Origin: Planctomycetota bacterium
GTDB taxonomy: Bacteria > Planctomycetota > Planctomycetia > Gemmatales > Gemmataceae
Direction of reading: 5' to 3'
Length of the DNA stretch: 6,751 nucleotides
Assembly: GCA_016200155.1 (NCBI GenBank)
Contig: JACQFG010000049.1
Coordinates: 1-6,751 of the forward strand
The notes beneath the pieces were generated by a model. The model worked only from the letters and a program-made list of their open reading frames with translations. It made no database searches and was not told the DNA's origin. The translations under genes and the position numbers were made by a program. Shown in pieces: positions 1 through 6,751 of this stretch. Numbering within the stretch: the first letter of the stretch is position 1; every line of letters begins with the position of its first letter.

Positions 1-2
1 CG

Positions 3-512
3 GTCGAGACGCGCTGGGCGACACGCACGCTCGTGGATAAGTCGGGCCCCGGCTACCTGCGGCTCGGCAAGGCGGGGGAGCCGATCGTGCATCAGAGTGA
101 GACGACGTTCGCGCTCGGCAAAGCAGTGCAGGTGATGGACGGAACGCAGGCAACGCTGATTTCGACGGGCGGCATGCTGGAAACGGCGGTCCGCACCGCG
201 ACGATCCTGGCGGCGCGGCGCGTGTCGGTGCGCGTGCTGTCGATGCCGACGCTGCGGCCGTTCGATGCGGATCGCGTCATCGCCGAGGCCAAGCGAACGG
301 GCCGAATCGTCACGCTGGAAGAACACGGGCCGGGCGGGCTCGGCACGATGGTCGGCGAGACGTTGGCGCAAGCGGGCGTCGGCGTTCGCTTCGTGCCGTT
401 GCGGCTGTTGAACGAGCCGACGTTGTGCGCGGGCTCGCAGGCGTATCTGTGTGGCCTGCATGGGCTGTCGCTGGAACGCATTGTCGAAGTGGTGGAATCG
501 GTGGCGGATTGA
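3..512 (+). CDS. Transketolase, C-terminal-type subunit (3' part only)
   Basis: The gene begins before the window; the open frame is already running at base 3 and 169 codons are visible before TGA at 510-512. The translation starts VETRWATRTLVDKSGPGYLRLG. The phrase GPGYLRLGKAGEP is typical of the end of the pyrimidine-binding domain of split transketolases and related thiamine-diphosphate enzymes. It is followed by a transketolase C-terminal (Rossmann-like) domain: ATLISTGGMLETAV, then RVSVRVLSMPTLRPFD, then the TLEEHGPGGLGTMVGE segment also seen in DXS and E1-beta proteins. The GTG at 33 lies inside conserved sequence, so it is not the true start. The N-terminal catalytic half should be a separate gene upstream. 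Such split enzymes transfer two-carbon ketol units between sugar phosphates in the cytoplasm. The sugar substrate cannot be read from this fragment. Adjacent glycosyltransferase genes suggest, but do not show, a role in making a surface-sugar precursor. Confidence 0.85.
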   Translation, partial: VETRWATRTLVDKSGPGYLRLGKAGEPIVHQSETTFALGKAVQVMDGTQATLISTGGMLETAVRTATILAARRVSVRVLSMPTLRPFDADRVIAEAKRTGRIVTLEEHGPGGLGTMVGETLAQAGVGVRFVPLRLLNEPTLCAGSQAYLCGLHGLSLERIVEVVESVAD

Positions 513-513
513 T

Positions 514-563
514 TGTTTACGTTTAGCGCTCGCGCGGCGCCATGCGAGCGCTAAACGTAAACA
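514..563. repeat. Imperfect palindromic repeat, copy 1 of the TTAGCGCTCGC family
   Basis: A 50-bp inverted repeat fills most of the 67-bp gap between the transketolase and glycosyltransferase genes. Twenty-three of 25 base pairs are complementary; the two failures (534/543 and 535/542) are near the centre. Its core at 523-554 matches the core of the palindrome at 4213-4244 in 30 of 32 positions, so it is one copy of a dispersed element rather than a unique terminator. There is no run of T after the stem, which argues against a classical intrinsic terminator. The RNA stem could still attenuate or stabilise the transcript between the two co-directional genes. Confidence 0.9.
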
Positions 564-567
564 GACT

Positions 568-573
568 GGAAAA
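568..573 (+). promoter_or_regulatory. Weak ribosome binding site of the GT2 gene
   Basis: The purine stretch GGAAAA lies 6 nt before ATG 580 and just outside the right arm of the palindromic repeat. It supports ATG 580 over the out-of-frame ATG at 573. The match to a Shine-Dalgarno sequence is only partial. Confidence 0.45.
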
Positions 574-579
574 TGAACC

Positions 580-1599
580 ATGAGCAAGAAAGTCATCAGC
601 ATCGTCACGCCGTGCTTCAACGAGGAAGTCAACGTGACGCAATGCTATCTCGCCATCAAGCAGCTCTTCGAAGGGCCGTTGTCGGACTACGACTACGAGC
701 ACGTTTTCTGCGATAACGATTCGAGCGACAATACCGTCCACTTGCTCAAAGGGCTGGCGGCGCAGGACCCGCGCGTCAAGATCATCGTCAACGCCCGCAA
801 CTTCGGGGCGTTGCGCTCCAACTACAACGGCGTCATGGCGACCACCGGCGACGCGGTCCTCGTGTTCCTTCCTGCCGACCTGCAAGATCCGCCGGAAGTC
901 ATCCCGGAACTCGTCAAGCACTGGGAAGCGGGCAACGAGGTCGTTTACGGCATCCGCGCCGAACGCCAGGAAGGGTTGCTGATGCGTACTGCGCGCCGTG
1001 TCTTCTATCGCCTGGTGCGGCGCATGGCCGACATCGACGTGCCGGTTGACGCGGGTGAATTTCAATTGATCGATCGCAAGGTCGTTACGACACTTCGCCA
1101 GTTCGAGGATTACTACCCGTACATCCGCGGCATGATCGCCAGTTGCGGCTTCAAGCGCGTCGGCGTTCCCTATACCTGGAAAGCGCGCGAACGCGGTTAC
1201 TCGAAGGCGCGCTTCTATTCATTGATCGATCAGGCTCTCAACGCGATCATTTCGCTGTCCAATGTGCCGATGCGGCTGTGCATGTTCGCCGGCTGCGGCA
1301 TCGCGGCGCTGAGCATCCTCTACGGCATGTACGCCCTCATCATGAACCTCGTCTACTACCGCCAGCTCGCCGAGCCCGGCATCCCGACGCTGATCGTCGC
1401 GGTGTTCTTCTTCTCCGGCTTGCAGATGTTCTTCTTCGGCATTCTCGGCGAATACATCAGCGCGATCCACTTCCAGGTGCGCAAGCGGCCCTTGGTCATC
1501 GAGCGCGAGCGCATCAACTTTGACAAGCCGGCCGCGGAAGAGGCGCCGATGCCCGCGCGCGCCGTGGGCGTCAACGGCAAGCACATGGCGGTGGCATGA
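580..1599 (+). CDS. GtrB/CsbB/DPM1-like family 2 glycosyltransferase (polyprenyl-phosphate sugar synthase)
   Basis: This 339-residue protein has the full architecture of membrane-anchored GT2 enzymes that move a sugar from a nucleotide sugar to polyprenyl phosphate at the cytoplasmic face of the inner membrane. Residues 5-16 are the first strand (VISIVTPCFNEE). Residues 43-51 (FCDNDSSDN) are the nucleotide-binding loop, and 98-105 (PADLQDPP) the metal-binding loop. Residues 151-166 (DIDVPVDAGEFQLIDR) and 199-210 (TWKARERGYSKA) match the acceptor-side signature of GtrB-type proteins. Two hydrophobic helices follow at about 231-258 and 268-292, then the usual ILGEYISAIHFQVRKRP tail. The first Asp of the usual DxD is Pro98 here, while D100, Q102 and D103 are kept. 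The start is the ATG with a weak upstream GGAAAA. The stop overlaps the start of the next gene by 4 bp, implying translational coupling with the YfhO-like gene. The exact sugar and lipid are not readable from sequence. Confidence 0.9.
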   Translation: MSKKVISIVTPCFNEEVNVTQCYLAIKQLFEGPLSDYDYEHVFCDNDSSDNTVHLLKGLAAQDPRVKIIVNARNFGALRSNYNGVMATTGDAVLVFLPADLQDPPEVIPELVKHWEAGNEVVYGIRAERQEGLLMRTARRVFYRLVRRMADIDVPVDAGEFQLIDRKVVTTLRQFEDYYPYIRGMIASCGFKRVGVPYTWKARERGYSKARFYSLIDQALNAIISLSNVPMRLCMFAGCGIAALSILYGMYALIMNLVYYRQLAEPGIPTLIVAVFFFSGLQMFFFGILGEYISAIHFQVRKRPLVIERERINFDKPAAEEAPMPARAVGVNGKHMAVA

Positions 1600-4244
1600 T
1601 GTGGATCTTTTGCCGAGTGTTGGTGCTGGTCGTCGGCCTTTTCGCCGTGAACTTCCACCTGGCGATTCACCGCGGCGAGTTTGCCGAGCCGATCACCGTG
1701 ACGCTGGAGGGATTCGGCGACGACGATCTCGCGCGTGCTCGCCTGTGGCAATACAACCTCGGCTCGGACGGCATGGTCCCGCCCTCACGGCCCGGACGCT
1801 GGGAATGTCCCGCACGCTGCACGATCGCGCTGACGCTGCAGTTCTCCGAGCCGCCGAAAACGCAGCAGGGCGTCGTTCATGTCGAGATCGGCAGTCAATC
1901 GTTCACGCTGCCGCTGCAGCAACTCGAGCAAAAATGGGGCTCGTACTGGATTCCCGATGACGTCAACACGGGCCCGACGCCGGGGTTCGCTCGGTGCCGA
2001 AATTGGCCGGGCATGCCGGCGTTCGTCGTGTACCTTCTCAAGCGATCGGCGCCGGGACTGCTGACCATCCTGTTCCTCGGCCTGATCACGGCGGTCGGCA
2101 TGCGCGAGCCGTTCCGGGAAAGGTTTCAAGCGATCCTCGGAATGATTCCAACTACAGCCTGCGCGGTTGAATCGTCGTCGCGATGCTGGAACCTGACGGG
2201 TTGGGCCGGCCTGATCGCGGGGTTCATCGCCTTGCAGATTCTCGAGCCGTACTACTTCACCCAGGACGACGCGCTTGTCGGCGAGCTGCCAGGCATTCTG
2301 CTCGGCTGCCGCAGTTTGTGGCAGGGCACGTTTCCCGACTGGAACCCGTACGTGTTCCTCGGCGCCCCGCTGGCGACGATCGGTTTCTGGGCGATCACCT
2401 ATCCGCCGCAGCTGTTGTCCTACGCGATCGCGCGGCATATCCTGGGCAACGAATTCGCGACCATGGAGGTCTTCGCCGCCCTGCACCTGCTGGTTGGCTT
2501 CATCGCGATGCGGCATCTGTGCCGGCGCATCGGCATGAGCCCGATGACGACGAACGTGTCGGCGCTGTCGTTCGTCTTCGCCGGCTGCATTCTGATCATG
2601 GGTCGATCGTGGCACGCGTTCATCGCCAACGCGGTGTGGCTGCCGCTCCTGGGCATCGCCATCCAGCGCTTCCGCGAGGGACCGGTCGGTTGGAAATGGA
2701 TCCTCGGCGTCGGCGTGACGCTCGGTCTGTCGTACCATGCGGGATTTCCGCAGATCGTGGCGATTCTTGGGATGTTCTTGGTGACGGGGCTGGCGAGCGT
2801 TGCGATCGCGGATCGTATTTCGATCAAGCGCCTCTTGCCAGCAATTCCTGCCGTATTGCTAGGAGTCGGCCTGTCCGCGCCACTGTTGCTGCATCATCTG
2901 CAGATGACGGGCGGCCACGAGCGATTCGTTCCCGCCGAGTACGGCGTTCATGACGAGCTTGGCAGCGCCGTGGTTCCGTATCCATTGATTGAAGGAAACC
3001 TGCCGACGGATTGGGGCACGTTTCACATCGAGAAGATGGGTCACTTCTATTTCTTCGGCGGCATCTTCGCGGCGCTGTTCGCGCTGCAGGCGATCTGCTT
3101 CTGGATCTGCGTTCCCGATCGGTCGGCGTGGGCTTGCGCCTGGTGGGTCCCGTGCGGCATCGTCGCGCTGCTGCTGGTGCTCGGCGAACCGGCGGGATTG
3201 TGGAAGGGCCTGGGCGAGCTGCCGATGTCGAAGTTCTTTCTGCGCTATTCGTTTCGCTTTTATCCGTGGCTGGCTTTTTGTGCGATCCTGTCGGGAGGGC
3301 TGATGCTCGATCGCATCCTCGCGACGCTGCCACGCCGTCGGACCTGGGAATGGATCATCGGCGCCGCGATGCTGTGCGTGCTCGCGTATCATCTGGTGAT
3401 GTGCCGGCCGAGCTTTTACAACTACGGCTTTCGGCCTTACCCGGAGTTGCCTGCAGAATTCGAATCGGCGTTTCACCCGTATGACGACTCGTCGTTCGTA
3501 GGCGAGAAGAATTCCCGGCGCATCGCGTCGTGGTGCCGGCTGCGGTCGACGTCGGCGGACTACTACACGTCGTTGCCGCTCAACTTGCCGCACTACTATC
3601 AGGTGCCGGGCATCTTCGGCTACGATCCGGTCGTCGAAGGCCAGCCGCGCGTTGCCGAGGTTTATCGCCGATTGCAAGAGAATCCGGTCGCGGCATGCAA
3701 GGCATACGGCGTTGGGTGGCATCTCTTCAGCTACTCGGAAGCGCCGGAGCACGCGCCGAATGGCCGGCTGCGCGTCATGGAGAACAGCGTGCAAGCCGAG
3801 CGTGCCTATCGCGTATTGCGAAAAACGTCGATGACGACGCGCGCGGAACATAAGGGCACGAGCTTGAAGGAATTGTCGGGCGTCGATCCGCTGGCGTTCG
3901 AGACGTTGCGACCGGAGCAAGTGTTGCCGATGCGCGTGCATTGCCGCGGGGTGGACGTCGATGCAGGCGGGCTGCGCGCAGGATCGCGCGTGACGGTCAA
4001 TTTCCTCTGGTATCCGCACATGACGCTGGAACTCGACGGACAACCGCTGAGTGTCGAAAAGGACGAATGGCAGCGCATCACGACGACATTACCGAGCGCG
4101 GGGACAACATTGTCATTGCGTTACGAACCGCCGTGGGGCAAGACGTGCGGCGTCGGCGGTGGTTTGTGCGTCGCGGCGTTGCTGCTGGGTTGGGGTATTT
4201 GCCGCTTGCGGCTTAGCGCTCGCACGGCGCCGTGCGAGCGCTAA
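1596..4244 (+). CDS. YfhO-like polytopic membrane protein, putative GT-C-type glycosyltransferase
   Basis: This 882-residue protein starts at ATG 1596 inside the stop of the GT2 gene (ATGA overlap). An N-terminal hydrophobic helix (about 3-20) leads into a beta-rich, probably extracytoplasmic region (about 30-145), then a helix at 152-168. A multi-helix core runs from about 201 to 602. Core features resembling YfhO and other GT-C proteins are an acidic pair after the first core helix (TQDDALV, D224-D225), the PDWNPYVFLGAPL segment (248-260), and the RYSFRFYPWLAF segment (550-561). A large extracytoplasmic region (about 603-850) ends in a small beta domain with LELDGQPL (811-818), as in YfhO C-termini, followed by a last helix (about 851-870). 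Paired with the upstream GT2, it probably transfers a sugar from a lipid carrier to an outer acceptor; the acceptor is unknown. Residues 862-882 and the TAA stop lie within a palindromic repeat, so the native C-terminus may differ. Family assignment is by motif memory, not alignment. Confidence 0.75.
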   Translation: MMWIFCRVLVLVVGLFAVNFHLAIHRGEFAEPITVTLEGFGDDDLARARLWQYNLGSDGMVPPSRPGRWECPARCTIALTLQFSEPPKTQQGVVHVEIGSQSFTLPLQQLEQKWGSYWIPDDVNTGPTPGFARCRNWPGMPAFVVYLLKRSAPGLLTILFLGLITAVGMREPFRERFQAILGMIPTTACAVESSSRCWNLTGWAGLIAGFIALQILEPYYFTQDDALVGELPGILLGCRSLWQGTFPDWNPYVFLGAPLATIGFWAITYPPQLLSYAIARHILGNEFATMEVFAALHLLVGFIAMRHLCRRIGMSPMTTNVSALSFVFAGCILIMGRSWHAFIANAVWLPLLGIAIQRFREGPVGWKWILGVGVTLGLSYHAGFPQIVAILGMFLVTGLASVAIADRISIKRLLPAIPAVLLGVGLSAPLLLHHLQMTGGHERFVPAEYGVHDELGSAVVPYPLIEGNLPTDWGTFHIEKMGHFYFFGGIFAALFALQAICFWICVPDRSAWACAWWVPCGIVALLLVLGEPAGLWKGLGELPMSKFFLRYSFRFYPWLAFCAILSGGLMLDRILATLPRRRTWEWIIGAAMLCVLAYHLVMCRPSFYNYGFRPYPELPAEFESAFHPYDDSSFVGEKNSRRIASWCRLRSTSADYYTSLPLNLPHYYQVPGIFGYDPVVEGQPRVAEVYRRLQENPVAACKAYGVGWHLFSYSEAPEHAPNGRLRVMENSVQAERAYRVLRKTSMTTRAEHKGTSLKELSGVDPLAFETLRPEQVLPMRVHCRGVDVDAGGLRAGSRVTVNFLWYPHMTLELDGQPLSVEKDEWQRITTTLPSAGTTLSLRYEPPWGKTCGVGGGLCVAALLLGWGICRLRLSARTAPCER

Positions 4245-5384
4245 GCCGCAAGCGGCAAATACCCCAACCCAGCAGCAATTGCTCTGCATCGTCCGCGAGT
4301 CGACCTCGTCGAGCGCGACGCCGCCCGCCGTCACTTCCGCTTTTTTGAACCCGAGCGTGCCCGTCAGCGGGATCGTCAATCGTTTGATGATGTCCACCAG
4401 GCGTTGCCGTTCGTCCTTCGGTAAGGCGGCGGCCTTGCGATCTATGGCGAGCCCCGCCTCTGCCAGCAGCGTGTCACACAATCGGCGCGGCACCTGCTGG
4501 CCGAGCACGACCGCGAGCTGCTTCTTGCCCGATGCCAGCGATTCGTCGCGCAGCCAATCGCTCAACGCTTGCTCGGAAAGCGCCGGCAGCAAATCGATTT
4601 CCAGCGTCAACTCCCGCGGCCGGTCATGTCCGCTGACGACCCGGCTCACATCGAGAATCACCGGGCCGGACAGGCCGAAGTGGGCGAACAGCAGCGACCC
4701 GCGCCGCTGCGCGAGCGTCTGGTCGCGTTCGAGGATGCGCACGGCGACGTCGGGCAGCGTGATGCCGCGCAGCTCGGCGACCCAGGGCACGCTGGTCGTC
4801 AACGGCACGAGGGCAGGACGCGCCGGCACGATGCGATGCCCGAGGCTTTCGGCGAACCGGTAGCCGTCGCCGGTGGTGCCGGAACCCGGATACGATTGCC
4901 CGCCGCTGGTCAAGATGATCCGCTCCCCGTTTAGCGCCCGCAGCGAAGTATCAAGAACAAACCGCCCCCCATCGATTCGCATCGCGTTGACTGCCTCGCC
5001 CAACGCCAACGTCGCCCCGCTGCGCTGCAATCGCCGCAGAAGCGCGTCAAGCAAATCGGCTGCCTTGTTGCTCACAGGGAAAATCTTGCCCGTCTCCTCG
5101 ACCTTGGTGGCGACGCCCTCGGCTTCAAAGAAATCGATCGTCTGCTGGACGCTGAACGCGGCGAGCGCCGAGTGCAGAAACTTGCCCGGCGGTCCGTACG
5201 CGGCGACGATGCCGCGGTTGTCGGTCGCCTGGGTTATGTTGCAGCGTGTGCCGCCGGACATGAGGATCTTGACGCCAGCCTTGCGGTTCTTCTCCAAAAC
5301 GAGCGTGCGCCGGCCGCGCTCGGCGGCATGGATTCCCGTCATCAAGCCCGCCGCGCCGGCGCCGATCACGATCACGTCCCACAT
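4113..5384 (-). CDS. HI0933/YhiN-family FAD-dependent flavoprotein with lost, replaced C-terminus
   Basis: The start is clear: MWDVIVIGAGAAGL (1-14) is the dinucleotide-binding GxGxxG fold, followed by the acidic strand end at E31 (LVLEKN). Residues 33-51 (NRKAGVKILMSGGTRCNIT) are the hallmark of this family of predicted aminoacetone-oxidase-like or BaiN-like flavoproteins. Further family landmarks are ETGKIFPVSNKA (97-108), LTSGGQSYPGSGTTGDGY (158-175), LFAHFGLSGPVIL (232-244) and KAEVTAGGVALDEVDSRTM (348-366). The family normally continues with a segment of about 45 residues of the GLYFAGEVLDxDGxxGGYN type that helps bind FAD. Here similarity ends at S368. Residues 369-423 are read through the palindrome and then antisense to the membrane protein gene, and look like a composition artefact (rich in R, A, Q). 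The coding frame therefore overlaps the convergent gene by 132 bp. As written the protein is probably inactive, that is a 3'-truncated gene; the alternative is a misassembly. The reaction is unknown for most family members. Confidence 0.8.
   Translation of the reverse strand: MWDVIVIGAGAAGLMTGIHAAERGRRTLVLEKNRKAGVKILMSGGTRCNITQATDNRGIVAAYGPPGKFLHSALAAFSVQQTIDFFEAEGVATKVEETGKIFPVSNKAADLLDALLRRLQRSGATLALGEAVNAMRIDGGRFVLDTSLRALNGERIILTSGGQSYPGSGTTGDGYRFAESLGHRIVPARPALVPLTTSVPWVAELRGITLPDVAVRILERDQTLAQRRGSLLFAHFGLSGPVILDVSRVVSGHDRPRELTLEIDLLPALSEQALSDWLRDESLASGKKQLAVVLGQQVPRRLCDTLLAEAGLAIDRKAAALPKDERQRLVDIIKRLTIPLTGTLGFKKAEVTAGGVALDEVDSRTMQSNCCWVGVFAACGLALARRRASAKPQAANTPTQQQRRDAQTTADAARLAPRRFVTQ
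4179..4278. repeat. Perfect 100-bp palindrome containing copy 2 of the TTAGCGCTCGC repeat
   Basis: Every base from 4179 to 4228 pairs with its partner from 4278 down to 4229, with no loop: the centre is GGCGCC at 4226-4231. Pairing stops at 4178/4279. The core at 4213-4244 is the dispersed repeat also found at 523-554, but here the two central mismatches are absent. The outer part of the left arm is in-frame coding sequence for the last helix of the YfhO-like protein, so the right arm looks like the copied one. The right arm forms the junction where the flavoprotein loses family similarity. No T-run follows on either strand. It would fold into a very stable RNA hairpin at the 3' end of both convergent transcripts, so it could act as a transcript-end stabiliser, but a rearrangement or assembly artefact is equally possible. 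Confidence 0.97.
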
Positions 5385-5389
5385 TGGAA

Positions 5390-5394
5390 TCCCC
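5390..5394 (-). promoter_or_regulatory. Ribosome binding site of the flavoprotein gene
   Basis: On the minus strand GGGGA lies 5 nt before ATG 5384. It sits immediately next to the end of the REPIN-like element (5396), so any transcript of this gene that starts upstream must carry the element, or part of it, in its 5' leader. Confidence 0.5.
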
Positions 5395-5395
5395 A

Positions 5396-5492
5396 GATCG
5401 TAGACATCACGCTCCGCGTGATGAATGCAGCGGAACGAGTTTCAACGTAAGGTGGCCGCCCAATCATCACGCGGAGCGTGATGTCTACGATC
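5396..5492. repeat. REPIN-like element: two inverted GTAG-headed short hairpins
   Basis: Two 29-nt arms (5396-5424 and 5464-5492) are perfect reverse complements, separated by 39 nt. Each arm holds its own 8-bp hairpin with a 3-nt loop: CATCACGC-TCC-GCGTGATG at 5405-5423 and CATCACGC-GGA-GCGTGATG at 5465-5483. Each hairpin is preceded, on its own strand and one base away, by GTAG (5400-5403; as CTAC at 5485-5488). A GTAG head followed by a hairpin is the layout of REP sequences mobilised by RAYT transposases, and an inverted pair of about 90 bp is a REPIN. GATC flanks both heads (5396-5399 and 5489-5492). It occupies most of the divergent intergenic region between the flavoprotein and ettA genes. 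No RAYT gene is in the window; identity as a REPIN rests on structure alone. Confidence 0.75.
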
Positions 5493-5517
5493 GGTTACCC
5501 CACGGCCGCCCATTCCC

Positions 5518-5523
5518 TAAAAT
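5518..5523 (+). promoter_or_regulatory. Possible -10 box for a leaderless ettA transcript
   Basis: TAAAAT lies 6 nt before the ATG at 5530, in the only AT-rich stretch of the region. It would place transcription start at or next to the A of the start codon. No Shine-Dalgarno-like purine run is present before the ATG, which fits a leaderless message. The -35 candidate (TTACCC, 5495-5500) is poor. Confidence 0.3.
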
Positions 5524-5529
5524 ATACGC

Positions 5530-6751
<1,222 letters not shown>

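Noticed and set aside
33..35. GTG as the start of the transketolase gene
   Set aside because: The frame is open to the window edge and the codon lies just before conserved GPGYLRLG sequence, inside a known domain.
514..563. Intrinsic (Rho-independent) terminator after the transketolase gene
   Set aside because: The stem is strong but no T-run follows, and the same core recurs at 4213-4244, so a dispersed repeat explains it better.
2859..4043. 394-codon open frame on the minus strand opposite the YfhO-like gene
   Set aside because: Arg/His/Gln/Ala-rich composition with no recognisable motif; it lies fully opposite a well-supported membrane protein and is a typical high-GC shadow frame.
4051..4863. 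270-codon plus-strand open frame across the palindrome and the flavoprotein gene
   Set aside because: Ser/Arg/Thr-rich, no motif, and opposite the strongly supported flavoprotein coding sequence.
5396..5492. CRISPR repeats or an operator pair
   Set aside because: Only two copies, inverted rather than direct, each with an internal hairpin and GTAG head; this fits REP/REPIN architecture better than CRISPR or a simple operator.

Overview
This is a GC-rich bacterial window holding five protein genes, two of them cut by the window edges, plus three conspicuous inverted-repeat elements. No RNA gene, CRISPR array or insertion sequence is visible. The high GC content, short operon-like spacing and abundant intergenic palindromic repeats would fit a Planctomycetota-type genome. 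That assignment is an impression from the repeat style and gene set, not a demonstrated one.

Left half (1-4244, plus strand): the 3' end of a transketolase C-terminal-type subunit comes first. After a 67-bp gap containing a palindromic repeat comes a GtrB/CsbB/DPM1-like family 2 glycosyltransferase with two C-terminal membrane helices. It overlaps by 4 bp (ATGA) an 882-residue polytopic membrane protein that resembles the YfhO family. The last two form a coherent pair. In the best-known model (CsbB-YfhO of Bacillus), the GT2 loads a sugar onto undecaprenyl phosphate on the cytoplasmic face and the YfhO-like protein uses the flipped lipid-linked sugar to glycosylate an extracytoplasmic acceptor. 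The transketolase piece may feed sugar precursor supply, but its link to the pair is only positional.

Middle (4113-5384): a minus-strand HI0933/YhiN-type flavoprotein gene converges on the membrane protein gene. Between them lies a perfect 100-bp palindrome (4179-4278). The left arm encodes the last 21 residues of the membrane protein. Exactly where the right arm begins, the flavoprotein stops resembling its family, so its conserved C-terminal FAD-binding segment is missing and replaced by sequence antisense to the membrane protein gene. This is either a real fold-back rearrangement or an assembly chimera, and it is the most important thing to check.

Right part (5385-6751): the divergent intergenic region contains a REPIN-like element, two inverted copies of a GTAG-headed short hairpin. 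It is followed by the 5' 407 codons of an ettA-type ABC-F ATPase gene that runs off the window. This gene has no obvious Shine-Dalgarno site and may be leaderless.

The palindromes at 514-563 and 4179-4278 share a nearly identical 32-nt core, so they are two members of one dispersed repeat family. The REPIN-like element belongs to a different family.
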